Source: Pseudomonadota bacterium
Lineage (GTDB): Bacteria; Hydrothermota; 32-111; QNBC01
DNA: 16,718 bases
Direction of reading: 5' to 3'
NCBI GenBank assembly: GCA_011682715.1
Contig: JAACEC010000021.1
Coordinates: 1-16,718 of the forward strand
Under the pieces are notes generated by a model. The model made no database searches and had not been told where the DNA came from. It saw nothing but the letters and a program-made list of their open reading frames with translations. Both the position numbers and the translations under genes were made by a program. Numbering within the stretch: the first letter of the stretch is position 1; the number at the start of each line of letters is the position of its first letter. Positions 1 to 8,095 of this stretch are shown here, in pieces.

Positions 1-450
1 ATTATTAAAAAGTCATCCGAATTGAGGCAGATCTTTACCGACAGAATTCAGAAAGATATAGATGCGTTTAACGAAGTAATGAAAGCTTATAAGATGCCCA
101 AAGGGACGGATGAGGAAAAAACTGTTAGAAAGGAAGCCATAAAAGAGGCGACAGTAAAGGCAATTGATTCCCCCATGGAGATTATCGAAAACAGCATTCC
201 GCTTTTTGAGATACTTTACAAATTGGCTATGCACGGGAATATCAATGCAATAAGTGATGTGGGTGTAGCTTCGTTGAATATTCAAACGGCGTTTAAAAGT
301 GCTGCATACAATGTCTATATTAATTTTATACCGTCACTTAATGAACAATATGTAAAGGATACGAAGAAAAAAATTGCATCTGTGAAAATGCAAATGGAAG
401 AATATGTAGAAAAGATCGATAAAAAAGTAAGTGGAATAATAGGGATTTAG
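1..450 (+). CDS. Formiminotransferase-cyclodeaminase (FTCD_C / FchA-like) family protein, 3' part
   Basis: The reading frame is open from the first base of the window, so the gene is cut at its 5' end and a TTG at 22 is not a real start. The 149 visible residues resemble the C-terminal half of the cyclodeaminase/cyclohydrolase family. They show an acidic helix with a D-x-x-A-F-x-x-V-M-x-A-Y-K-M-P pattern, a long helical stretch, and the family-like H-G-N-x-N-x-x-S-D-x-G-V-A segment followed by an A-x-x-N-V-x-I-N stretch. Enzymes of this family convert 5-formiminotetrahydrofolate to methenyl-tetrahydrofolate and ammonia, or act on methenyl-THF, in the cytoplasm. The exact substrate cannot be told from this fragment. 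The gene ends 35 bases before a strong promoter, so it belongs to an upstream transcription unit. Family call fairly sure, function less so. Confidence 0.8.
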   Translation: MIKKSSELRQIFTDRIQKDIDAFNEVMKAYKMPKGTDEEKTVRKEAIKEATVKAIDSPMEIIENSIPLFEILYKLAMHGNINAISDVGVASLNIQTAFKSAAYNVYINFIPSLNEQYVKDTKKKIASVKMQMEEYVEKIDKKVSGIIGI

Positions 451-479
451 TTGACAAAATGGTAAATATTACCTAATAT
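451..479 (+). promoter_or_regulatory. Sigma70-type promoter of the ATPase-TPR-ATPase operon
   Basis: A perfect -35 box TTGACA (451-456) is followed by exactly 17 bases and a -10-like TAATAT (474-479, four of six consensus matches). It fills the only sizeable gap in the window, directly after the stop codon at 450. A start site 6-7 bases after the -10 box would fall at about 485-487, on the ATG at 486, so the mRNA would be leaderless. No Shine-Dalgarno sequence is seen before that ATG, which fits. The boxes are seen in the sequence; activity and start site are inferred. Confidence 0.65.
461..473. repeat. Short inverted repeat in the promoter spacer
   Basis: GGTAA (461-465) and TTACC (469-473) are inverted copies separated by ATA, lying entirely between the -35 and -10 boxes and abutting the latter. 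A dyad here could be an operator where a repressor blocks RNA polymerase. The arms are only 5 bp in an AT-rich region, so chance is quite possible. Confidence 0.3.
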
Positions 480-485
480 AAAAGT

Positions 486-1313
486 ATGGGATTTGAGGAT
501 TTTTTTCATCTCAAGCTTGATCCGTTCTCCAATGTGCCGGATCCTCGGTTTTTCTTTTCAAGTTACGAACATAAGCTTGCAATCGTTAAGATACTGTACA
601 CGATTGATAAAATGCGAGGATTGAGTTTATTGGTAGGAGATGTGGGAACGGGTAAAACAACGGTATCGAGGAAACTCCTTCTAATTATTAACAAGAATCC
701 CAATTTTAAAGCCGGTTTGATAGTACTGACCAACAATAGCTTTAAATTGGAATGGTTTTTGGGTAGGGTTGCGAAGTTTCTGAATATAGACGAGGACTAC
801 GAGAATTATGAAGAAATTAAGGGAGCGATAGTAAGCAAGTTGATAAGTTACTATAAAGATAATAAGAAGGTGGTATTGGTAATAGACGAGGCTAACAATC
901 TTAAAGAAAGAGATGATATAATTGAGGAGATAAGAGGTTTTCTCAATTACGAACTGGGGAACAGGAAGCTGATGAATTTCGTTTTGATAGGAACAAGGGA
1001 AATTTTACCTTACATTAAGAGAAACGAGTCTTTTTACCAGCGAATTGCAATGAAATTACAGCTGAAACCGCTTTCTTTAACATCAACAAAGGAGTATATA
1101 AAGTACAGATTGAAAATAGCAGGAGCCGATGTGAATATATTTACCGATGATGCTCTTAACATAATTCATGAAGCGAGTAAAGGGGTCCCAAGATTAATAA
1201 ACATCATATGTGATAATGCTCTTCTCGATGCCGCTCTGCAAAAAAAGTTACCGATTGATGGTAATATGGTTAAGGATATCAGCAAGTTATACAGCATAGA
1301 ATCGGAAATTTAA
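486..1313 (+). CDS. ExeA/GspA-type AAA ATPase, first copy
   Basis: A 275-aa cytoplasmic P-loop ATPase of the ExeA/GspA group. The N-terminus has the family hallmark of an aromatic-rich L-K-L-x-P-F-S-x-x-P-D-P-R-F segment (residues 9-22). It is followed by Walker A GDVGTGKTT (51-59), Walker B VVLVIDEAN (129-137), a sensor-like F-V-L-I-G-T-R-E stretch (165-172), the Y-Q-R-I segment with a likely arginine finger R186, and a sensor-2-like G-V-P-R-L-I-N-I (R236). Unlike Aeromonas ExeA it has no membrane segment and no C-terminal peptidoglycan-binding domain. It starts at ATG 486 with no Shine-Dalgarno, right at the predicted transcript start. It is followed 14 bases later by a TPR gene and then by a paralogue (3691-4509) with the same motifs at almost the same positions. 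Family relatives work with secretion or type IV pilus-like machinery; the role here is unknown. Confidence 0.85.
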   Translation: MGFEDFFHLKLDPFSNVPDPRFFFSSYEHKLAIVKILYTIDKMRGLSLLVGDVGTGKTTVSRKLLLIINKNPNFKAGLIVLTNNSFKLEWFLGRVAKFLNIDEDYENYEEIKGAIVSKLISYYKDNKKVVLVIDEANNLKERDDIIEEIRGFLNYELGNRKLMNFVLIGTREILPYIKRNESFYQRIAMKLQLKPLSLTSTKEYIKYRLKIAGADVNIFTDDALNIIHEASKGVPRLINIICDNALLDAALQKKLPIDGNMVKDISKLYSIESEI

Positions 1314-1327
1314 AATAAAGGAAATGT

Positions 1328-3688
1328 ATGGCAACCCTTGCGGAAATTAAACAAAAAGCGAAAGAGTTCGCTTTGAAGAAAAATTATAAAAAGGCTATTA
1401 AGCTTTACGAAACGGTAATTGAGAAAAAGCCTAATTTGGGTAAGGACGCTAAATTTTTGAATGAAATCGGAGAATTATACCAAAGCGACAATAATCCTGA
1501 AAAGGCGGTATTTTACTTTAAAAAAGCAATAGAATTTTATATAACCGATTACTATTACCCGCAGGCAATCGCATTATGTAAAAAGGTTCTTCGTATAAAA
1601 ACCGAAGATTATGAGACTTATAAAACTTTGGGGGAGCTCTATGCTAAAACCGTTAACATTGGCGAAGCGATTCAAAGCTATAAAAAATACATAAAATATG
1701 TAAAGAACAGAAAGTTGCATAAGGAAGTTTATGAATCATATAAAAGCCTTATTAAATTGATTCCTACCCGAAATGAATTTAAATATGAATTGATTGATTA
1801 CTATCTCGAAAACGGGGAAGAAAAGCTTGCCAGAGATGAGATAGATGATTTCAAGAGATTTTTGAGAGACAGGGAAGACGAAAAGGAATTGAAAACTATT
1901 ATCGAAAGATACGGTAAGATGTTCCCGGACTTGAAAGAAGAAGGGGAAAAGGTTGAGGAAGGAGCCGGCGATTTGGCAGATTTGCTCACAAGTGCAATTG
2001 AAAAAATAGATGAAAAGAAGAAAAAGAAAAAGGCAATTGTCGAGGATATTATAAATGAGACTGAAGAAGAAGCGGTAGTTAAGAATATACGAGAAGAAAA
2101 TAAAGAAGAAAAAGGGAAAAAGAAGACTAATGAGACAGAAACGAAAGTGTCCCGAAAAGAAGAGGTTGAGAAACCGAAAGAGGTCAAAAAACCAAAAGGG
2201 AAGAAAAAAAAGGAAGAATTCGTAATTGAAAGGGGAGAAGCCGGATACGCATATGAAGAGGAAGAGGGAAAAGCCGAGACCGAAACGAAAGGAGAGCAAG
2301 TTGCAGTTCCTGAAGAGAAGGAAGAAAAAACCGAAAATATTGAAATTCCCGTAGCGGAAGAACCCCATCCCTCACCGGAGGTTAAAAAAACTGCTAATAA
2401 AGAGGAGAATATTGAAGCCGAAACGGAAGAAGAGACTGTTGGATTGTCAAAGGAAGAAAAGGCCAAAATAGTGGAAGAAGGCAAAAAGGAGATAGAGGAA
2501 AAAATTAAAAAAGGTAAAATTGAGAAAGAAACCGAATTAAACCCGGATTTGATGCAAGAAACGACGGAAAATTTGAGCTTTGAAGAGATTAATCCGAGTT
2601 TGAATAGTGATATTGAAGATGTTTTGGGAAACGAATATATAAGGGAAGAGGGAACAGTAGCCGTATCTGCCTGGGACGAATATATGGATCTTGCGAATCT
2701 TTCCGAAAGTCTGGGGGATACGGATCAAGCATATCATTATTACATGGAGGCTGCCGACGGTTATTATGACGAAGGGAAATACGATAAGAGCAAGTTAGCC
2801 TATGAGCGTTCATACAAGTTGAATCCTGAGAATTTAAAACCTTTAAAACAGCTCGCCGGAATCTTTGTAAAATTAGGAGATAACGATAAGGCAGCGAAAG
2901 TTTATCAACAATTGGCTGATAACTTGGATAAGCACAATGCAAGTGATGAAGCCGCAAAGATGAGAGAAAAAGCGGCAAGATTGTCTTCGGGAGCTGTTTC
3001 CATTAAACCTAAAACAAAAAAAGAAGTTAAAGTTGAAAAGCCCGAGGAAAAGAAAGAAAAGGCAAAGGCAAAGGAGACAAAAGAGGAAGAGTACGTAGAT
3101 TTGTCTTCGATGCTTTCCGAGGATCTGGAGAAAGAGGCACCTGCAAAAAAGGGACTCCAGGAGAAGATAGATTTAAGCTCAATACTTAACGAAACCGAAG
3201 AGGGAAGAGAAGAAAATGTCGATACTGATGTGGGGGGGATTTCCGAAGTAATCGATCAACAGATCGGCAAAGAAGATTATACGGCACATTATGATTTAGG
3301 GATTTCATATAAAGAGATGGGGATGTACGATATGGCGATAAATGAGTTTAGAATTGCAATGAAAGGGGAGAAAGAGCAGCTTAAAGTTTTAGATATGCTT
3401 GCAGTTTGTCATATTGAAATGGGAAAATTTACGACGGCGGAAAATATTTTCAAAAAAGCTCTTTCATTAAAGGGAAGAACCAACGAAGAATATGCCGGAA
3501 TCTCATTTAATCTTGCACAGCTGTACGAGCAAATGGGTGAATTCAGAAAAGCTCTTGATTATTATAAAAAAGCAAAAAAATTAGGCGGCGAATTTCCCGG
3601 TATTGAGAAGAGAATAAAAAATATCAGCGATAACCTTAAATCCGAATCGGGCAATAAGATTAAAAAGAATAAGATAAGTTATATTTGA
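1328..3688 (+). CDS. Large multi-block TPR protein with charged linkers
   Basis: A 786-aa cytoplasmic protein with no signal peptide or membrane segment. Three blocks of tetratricopeptide repeats can be seen: about residues 1-195, 450-550 and 648-770. They are separated by two Lys/Glu-rich, probably disordered linkers (about 205-445 and 553-645). The third block contains the Y-D-L-G-I-S-Y-K-E-M-G-M-Y-D-M-A-I-N-E-F helix pair (655-674), of a type common in TPR proteins of deltaproteobacteria-like genomes. The linkers hold similar short motifs: DLADLL (215-220), VDLSSMLSEDL (590-600) and IDLSSILNETE (614-624). The ATG at 1328 follows AAAGGA (1317-1322) at a 5-base distance. It lies between two paralogous ExeA-type ATPases, so it is probably a scaffold or adaptor for them (inference). 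The linker DNA is strongly purine-rich on this strand, which explains open antisense frames there. The specific function is not recognised. Confidence 0.85.
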   Translation: MATLAEIKQKAKEFALKKNYKKAIKLYETVIEKKPNLGKDAKFLNEIGELYQSDNNPEKAVFYFKKAIEFYITDYYYPQAIALCKKVLRIKTEDYETYKTLGELYAKTVNIGEAIQSYKKYIKYVKNRKLHKEVYESYKSLIKLIPTRNEFKYELIDYYLENGEEKLARDEIDDFKRFLRDREDEKELKTIIERYGKMFPDLKEEGEKVEEGAGDLADLLTSAIEKIDEKKKKKKAIVEDIINETEEEAVVKNIREENKEEKGKKKTNETETKVSRKEEVEKPKEVKKPKGKKKKEEFVIERGEAGYAYEEEEGKAETETKGEQVAVPEEKEEKTENIEIPVAEEPHPSPEVKKTANKEENIEAETEEETVGLSKEEKAKIVEEGKKEIEEKIKKGKIEKETELNPDLMQETTENLSFEEINPSLNSDIEDVLGNEYIREEGTVAVSAWDEYMDLANLSESLGDTDQAYHYYMEAADGYYDEGKYDKSKLAYERSYKLNPENLKPLKQLAGIFVKLGDNDKAAKVYQQLADNLDKHNASDEAAKMREKAARLSSGAVSIKPKTKKEVKVEKPEEKKEKAKAKETKEEEYVDLSSMLSEDLEKEAPAKKGLQEKIDLSSILNETEEGREENVDTDVGGISEVIDQQIGKEDYTAHYDLGISYKEMGMYDMAINEFRIAMKGEKEQLKVLDMLAVCHIEMGKFTTAENIFKKALSLKGRTNEEYAGISFNLAQLYEQMGEFRKALDYYKKAKKLGGEFPGIEKRIKNISDNLKSESGNKIKKNKISYI

Positions 3689-3690
3689 TT

Positions 3691-4509
3691 ATGAATATAA
3701 AAGAATACTATCAGCTCAAACTTTTACCCTTCTCTAATTCTCCCGATGAGCAATTTTATTACAGAAGTCCGGAGCACGAGAAGGCTTTCTTTAAAATAAT
3801 GCATGCAATAGATAACAAGCTCGGACTTGCAATTGTCACCGGAGATATAGGAACAGGTAAAACTACAATTTCGAGAAAATTATTGAATTATCTTTTATCT
3901 AACGAAAATTATGAACCCGCTCTGCTTATCATTGTTCATAGTGAAATCTCTTCCGAGTGGTTGGTAAAAAAGATAGCAATGCAATTGGGGATTGAAAGGT
4001 TACCCGACAACAAAGTCGATATAATAAACAGCATATCGAGACGATTGATGGAATTAAACGAAGATGGTAAGAATGTGGTAATAATGATTGATGAAGCAAA
4101 CATGTTGAAATCAAAGGAAATTATGGAAGAGTTGAGGGGGATTCTGAATATTGAGCCTAAAAATACACATCTTCTTACATTCGTACTCTTCGGATTGAAG
4201 GATCTGGAAGATTCCCTGAAACTTGACATGCCGTTATACGAGAGGATTGCCGTGAAATGCATATTAAATCCGATGGATTTTAAGTCTACAACGGGTTACA
4301 TCAACTACAGGCTTAAGGTGGCGGGTAAAGAGATTCCTCTTTTCGACGAAAAAGCGGTGGAATTGATCTTTAAATATTCCAGGGGGAAACCGAGGTTAAT
4401 AAATATATTGTGTGATAATGCCATGTTGGAAGGGTTTCTTATGAAGAAAGAGATAATCGATGAGAAGATAGTGAAACAGGTTTTGGAAGATTTCGGAATG
4501 GGGTCATGA
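3691..4509 (+). CDS. ExeA/GspA-type AAA ATPase, second copy
   Basis: A 272-aa paralogue of the ATPase at 486-1313, colinear with it: L-K-L-L-P-F-S-N-S-P-D-E near the N-terminus, Walker A GDIGTGKTT (51-59), Walker B VVIMIDEAN (129-137), a sensor-like T-F-V-L-F-G-L-K stretch (163-170), Y-E-R-I with R185, and G-K-P-R-L-I-N-I with R235. It differs from the first copy at Q185 to E184, next to the likely arginine finger, and at the sensor-1 region (G-T-R-E versus G-L-K-D), so the two may have split roles. ATG 3691 lies 2 bases after the TPR stop. A TTG at 3685 overlapping that stop in a TTGA is an alternative that adds two residues. There is no clear Shine-Dalgarno, so translation probably depends on coupling to the TPR gene. 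No membrane or peptidoglycan-binding region. Confidence 0.83.
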   Translation: MNIKEYYQLKLLPFSNSPDEQFYYRSPEHEKAFFKIMHAIDNKLGLAIVTGDIGTGKTTISRKLLNYLLSNENYEPALLIIVHSEISSEWLVKKIAMQLGIERLPDNKVDIINSISRRLMELNEDGKNVVIMIDEANMLKSKEIMEELRGILNIEPKNTHLLTFVLFGLKDLEDSLKLDMPLYERIAVKCILNPMDFKSTTGYINYRLKVAGKEIPLFDEKAVELIFKYSRGKPRLINILCDNAMLEGFLMKKEIIDEKIVKQVLEDFGMGS

Positions 4510-4510
4510 A

Positions 4511-5359
4511 TTGGAACGTTGCGATCTTCATATGCACACCGTATACTCTGACGGTAAACTGTCCGTAACCGAATTGATAGAACTTGTTCGTTACTATGGA
4601 ATCAAAGCGATTTCCATTACAGATCATGATACACTAAAAGGTCAAAGAGAGGGGGTTTCCATTGCGAGAGAAAAAGGAATCGGGTATATTACAGGGGTAG
4701 AGGTTAGCACCATTTTAGATGGCAAAGAAATTCATATACTGGGATACGGTGTTAATATAGAAGACAACGACCTTAATAGTCTTTTTGAAAGGATTCGTAA
4801 AGATAGAGTGCAAAGGGCAATTTCTATACTTGAAAAACTTAGAAACTATGGTATATTTATAGATATAGATGAGTTTGGAAGCAATTTTATGAGTTTGAAC
4901 ATAGGAAGACCTCATATTGCACAGAAGATGTTGGAAAAAGGATGGATAGCTAACTATGACGAGGCATTTCAAAAATATCTTTATAATAACGGTCCCTGCT
5001 ATGTGCCGAAGATGAATATCCATCCGAGAGTTGCTATAGAACATATTCATAATGCCGGAGGTATAGCTGTGCTTGCTCATCCCGGATTGATGCTTAATGA
5101 AGGTGATATAGGAGGGGTAATAGATTCGGGCATAGATGGTATAGAAATATATTATCCCAAACATACGGAAGTGCAAAAGCACAGGTTCATTGAAATTGCA
5201 CGTAGTAATAATATTCTGGAAACGGGAGGTTCAGATTTTCACGGAAGGGAAAAGGACTATAAGATAATGAAGGATAATGTTGTCCCATATGAAATTTTCG
5301 AAAAGATTAGGAGGGTAAATGATCAAAGAAAGTTTGATGAAAAAATTGAGTATAGATAA
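4511..5359 (+). CDS. PHP-domain phosphoesterase (YciV / RNase AM / nucleoside 3',5'-bisphosphate phosphatase-like)
   Basis: A 282-aa metal-dependent phosphoesterase of the PHP family. Ligand motifs are all present: D-L-H-M-H-T (H7, H9), S-D-G (D14), T-D-H-D-T (H39), G-V-E (E64), H75, L-A-H-P-G (H190) and G-S-D-F-H-G (D242, H244). The insert with G-R-P-H-I-A (132-137) and G-P-C-Y-V-P-K (161-167) is typical of the YciV/Cv1693 type, whose members remove phosphate from nucleoside 3',5'-bisphosphates or trim RNA 5' ends. The start is TTG at 4511, since the next ATG would remove H7; GGGG at 4500-4503 serves as Shine-Dalgarno. The gene begins 1 base after the ATPase stop and overlaps the next gene by 41 bases, so it is translated in the same operon. 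The exact substrate is inferred from family only. Confidence 0.87.
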   Translation: MERCDLHMHTVYSDGKLSVTELIELVRYYGIKAISITDHDTLKGQREGVSIAREKGIGYITGVEVSTILDGKEIHILGYGVNIEDNDLNSLFERIRKDRVQRAISILEKLRNYGIFIDIDEFGSNFMSLNIGRPHIAQKMLEKGWIANYDEAFQKYLYNNGPCYVPKMNIHPRVAIEHIHNAGGIAVLAHPGLMLNEGDIGGVIDSGIDGIEIYYPKHTEVQKHRFIEIARSNNILETGGSDFHGREKDYKIMKDNVVPYEIFEKIRRVNDQRKFDEKIEYR

Positions 5360-6534
5360 CGAAAACAAAATTTTGTTAGTCGTTATGGATGGTGTTGGTG
5401 ATATTCGCTGGACGGAACAGGGAGACAGACCTACTCCCCTTGAAGAAGCAGATAAGCCCAATATAGATTCACTTGCAATGAATGCGATATTGGGGGAAGG
5501 TATTCCTGTAGATTATGGCATTACTCCGGGAAGCGGTCCGGCTCATCTTTCTCTATTCGGATATGACCCGTTGAAATATGATATCGGAAGAGGTATTCTG
5601 GAAGCCGCAGGTATAGGCTTGAAGGTAAATAAAAGCGATATTGCCATAAGAGGGAATTTTGCCACAATCGGTGATAACGGTGTTATCACTGACAGGAGAG
5701 CGGGGCGTATCAGCACTGAAAAAAACAGAGAGCTCGTTGAGATTCTTAATGATAAGATCGGAAAAATCGAGGATGTGTCGGTAGAATTCTATGCCGGAAA
5801 GGAGCATAGGTGTGTCGTTTTACTAAAGGGTGAGGGATTAAAAGACAATGTGACCGATACGGATCCGCAAGCTGTGGGAAAGAAGATATTGGATCCCGTT
5901 GCCAAAGATGATTCTTCTAAAAAAACAGCTGATATATGCAAAAAGTTGTCTGACAAAGTGGTTGAAGTATTAAAGAAATATCATCCTGCAAATGCAATAC
6001 TGCTCAGAGGGATTTCAAATCCTCCCGATTTACCGTCAATGTATGAATTGTTCAAACTGAAATCGATTTGCATAGCGACTTATCCCATGTACAAGGGACT
6101 TTCCCATCTTGTTGGTATGGAAGTGATTCAAAATCTGACGAACTTCGAAGAGCAGATTGAGGCTCTTAAAGCGAATTATAACGATTACAATTTTTTCTAT
6201 TTCCATGTAAAAAAGACGGACAGTTACGGAGAAGAACTACAGGGCTAAAATTGGAGTTATCGAGGAATTTGATAAATATTTCAAAGAACTAACGGAATTG
6301 GGGTTTGATGTTATCGTTGTAACAGGTGATCATTCAACCCCGTGTAGTATGAAGGGGCACAGTTTTCATCCCACACCGATTATGTTGTATTCTAAACAGT
6401 ATCTCAGATACAGAGACAGAATGAACTTTATGGAAGTCAATTGCAAACACGGAAGTCTGGGAAGAATCTATTCGAAAGATCTTATGCAATTGATGCTCGC
6501 GTACAGTGCCAAATTAAAAAAGTACGGAGCATGA
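5319..6534 (+). pseudogene. apgM: Archaeal-type cofactor-independent phosphoglycerate mutase, frameshifted
   Basis: This gene would interconvert 3- and 2-phosphoglycerate in glycolysis/gluconeogenesis. It is in two frames. The first runs 5319-6248 (309 aa) and holds the metal-binding V-M-D-G (D24), the P-G-S-G-P-A-H-L-S-L-F-G-Y-D-P segment with the catalytic Ser72, and K-T-D-S-Y-G-E (299-305), then ends after four unrelated residues. The second picks up at about 6235 in the +1 frame and holds T-G-D-H-S-T-P and H-S-F-H-P, the C-terminal metal ligands, ending at 6534. Joined after E305 the protein would be about 404 aa, near family length, but the D-G usual after G-E is absent. This fits loss of 5 bases. 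The start ATG 5319 has GGAGG at 5310-5314 and overlaps the PHP gene. It could be a true pseudogene or a sequence error. Confidence 0.85.
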
Positions 6535-6543
6535 GGAGTCATT

Positions 6544-8082
6544 ATGAAGAAAGTGGCTTTATTGTCTGTTTACGAAAAGAGGGGAATCGTAGAACTTGCA
6601 AGTGGTTTAATCGATCACAATTATGATATTATTTGCACAGAGGGGACTTATAAAATGCTGGTCGATAATCGCATCGATGTCAAAAGGGTTTCCGAAGTTA
6701 TAGGTGCTCCGGAAATGATCGACGGCAGGGTTAAGACATTACATCCCTCCGTTTTTGCGGGAATTCTAGCAAAAAGAAATAACGATAAACACATGAGTGA
6801 ATTAAAAGAAAATAATATTGCTCCCATCGATTTGGTTGTCTGTAATCTTTATCCGTTTTACAAAGCCGCATATGAGTTGGATATGCCCGAAGATGATGTA
6901 CTCGAATATATCGATATAGGCGGGGTCTCTCTTATTCGTGCCGCCGCCAAGAATTTCAGAGATGTCGCTGCCGTAATTGATCCCGATGATTATAAATCGA
7001 TCATCGAAGAGATGGATGAAGAAGGTAATATTCTCAATATCACAAAACGGAGAGAACTGGCTGCTAAGGCATTCAGATATACAATGGGTTATGATTCCTT
7101 AATATCGAAATATTTTGGAAAAGATGTTTTTGCAGGTCAATTCGGTAATTCTTACAAGAAAACAGCAGATTTAAGGTACGGGGAAAATCCCCATCAAAGA
7201 TCTGCTCTTTACAAGGATATGTTTTATAACGCCCCGTCATTTTTTACGGCTGAAAAATTACATGGGAAACAACTCTCCTATAACAATATAGTCGATTTGG
7301 AAGCGGCAAAGAATATAGTAATTGAATTCGATGGTCCCGCTTGTACGATTGTTAAACATTCCAATCCGTGCGGTGTTGCCGTAGCAGATACCATTGTAGA
7401 AGCCTACAGATCAGCATATATTGCGGATCCCATATCAGCCTACGGAAGTATAGTTGCTTTGAACAGAAAAGTCGATATGGAGACCGCTTCCGAAATCAAA
7501 AGTAATTTTGTGGAGGTCTTGATTGCTCCGGATTTTGACGATGAGGCTTTTTCAATGCTTGCTACGAAGAAAAATATCAGGTTAATAAAATATAAAGATA
7601 TGAAAAAGTCGGTAGCCCCTATTGTTTATAAACATATTACAGGAGGGCTTTTGGTGCAGGAAAATGATATAATAGAGGAGGATGACAAGACATGGCGTAT
7701 TGTTTCGGAAAGAGAATCAAATGACAAAGAGTGGAAAGCCCTTAAATTTGCATGGAAAGTGGCAAAGCACGTGAAATCGAATGCAATTGTACTTGCCACA
7801 GAATCAAGGACATACGGTATAGGAGCCGGGCAAATGAGTAGAGTGGATGCATGTGAATTGGCTGTAAAGAAATCCAATGCCGTAGGGTCCTATACGGGCG
7901 GAACGGCTATGGCTTCAGATGGATTTTTCCCATTCAGAGATTCTATTGACATAGCTCATGAAGCCGGTATATCTTGTGTTATAGAACCGGGAGGATCAAT
8001 TCGTGACGGAGAGGTAATCGATGCATGTAACGAACACGGAATGGCACTTATCTTTACCGGTATTAGGCATTTTAAACATTAG
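6544..8082 (+). CDS. purH: Bifunctional AICAR transformylase / IMP cyclohydrolase
   Basis: A 512-aa cytoplasmic enzyme for the last two steps of de novo IMP synthesis: formylation of AICAR by 10-formyl-THF, then ring closure. The N-terminal MGS-like cyclohydrolase domain (about 1-190) shows P-E-M-I-D-G-R-V-K-T-L-H-P (56-68) and I-D-L-V-V-C-N-L-Y-P-F (95-105). The C-terminal transformylase domain shows L-R-Y-G-E-N-P-H-Q (210-218), the catalytic K-H-S-N-P-C-G (K271, H272) and S-D-G-F-F-P-F (458-464). Full length. The phosphate loop reads C-T-E-G-T where many homologues have G-G-T, a minor variation. GAGGAG (6533-6538) lies 5 bases before the ATG and overlaps the previous stop codon. Together with purM downstream it marks a purine block. 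Confidence 0.97.
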   Translation: MKKVALLSVYEKRGIVELASGLIDHNYDIICTEGTYKMLVDNRIDVKRVSEVIGAPEMIDGRVKTLHPSVFAGILAKRNNDKHMSELKENNIAPIDLVVCNLYPFYKAAYELDMPEDDVLEYIDIGGVSLIRAAAKNFRDVAAVIDPDDYKSIIEEMDEEGNILNITKRRELAAKAFRYTMGYDSLISKYFGKDVFAGQFGNSYKKTADLRYGENPHQRSALYKDMFYNAPSFFTAEKLHGKQLSYNNIVDLEAAKNIVIEFDGPACTIVKHSNPCGVAVADTIVEAYRSAYIADPISAYGSIVALNRKVDMETASEIKSNFVEVLIAPDFDDEAFSMLATKKNIRLIKYKDMKKSVAPIVYKHITGGLLVQENDIIEEDDKTWRIVSERESNDKEWKALKFAWKVAKHVKSNAIVLATESRTYGIGAGQMSRVDACELAVKKSNAVGSYTGGTAMASDGFFPFRDSIDIAHEAGISCVIEPGGSIRDGEVIDACNEHGMALIFTGIRHFKH

Positions 8083-8095
8083 TTGAGAGGTCGTG

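Noticed and set aside
22..450. A complete small gene starting at TTG 22
   Set aside because: The frame is open to base 1 and the protein lacks the N-terminal half of its family, so it is a window-edge fragment.
1736..2484. Long open antisense frames over the TPR linker
   Set aside because: They are by-products of the purine-rich Lys/Glu linker on the + strand. The translated products are low-complexity Phe/Ser/Leu-rich sequences without Shine-Dalgarno support.
6209..6215. A-AAA-AAG slippery heptamer in the phosphoglycerate mutase gene, suggesting programmed -1 frameshifting
   Set aside because: It sits in the right phase for a -1 slip, but the second half lies in the +1 frame. A -1 slip meets stops soon after, and loss of one A at that run would destroy the K-T-D metal motif that is intact in the first frame.
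6298..6534. An independent 78-aa gene starting at TTG 6298
   Set aside because: Its sequence is plainly the C-terminal metal-binding part of the phosphoglycerate mutase, and in-frame homology extends upstream to about 6235.
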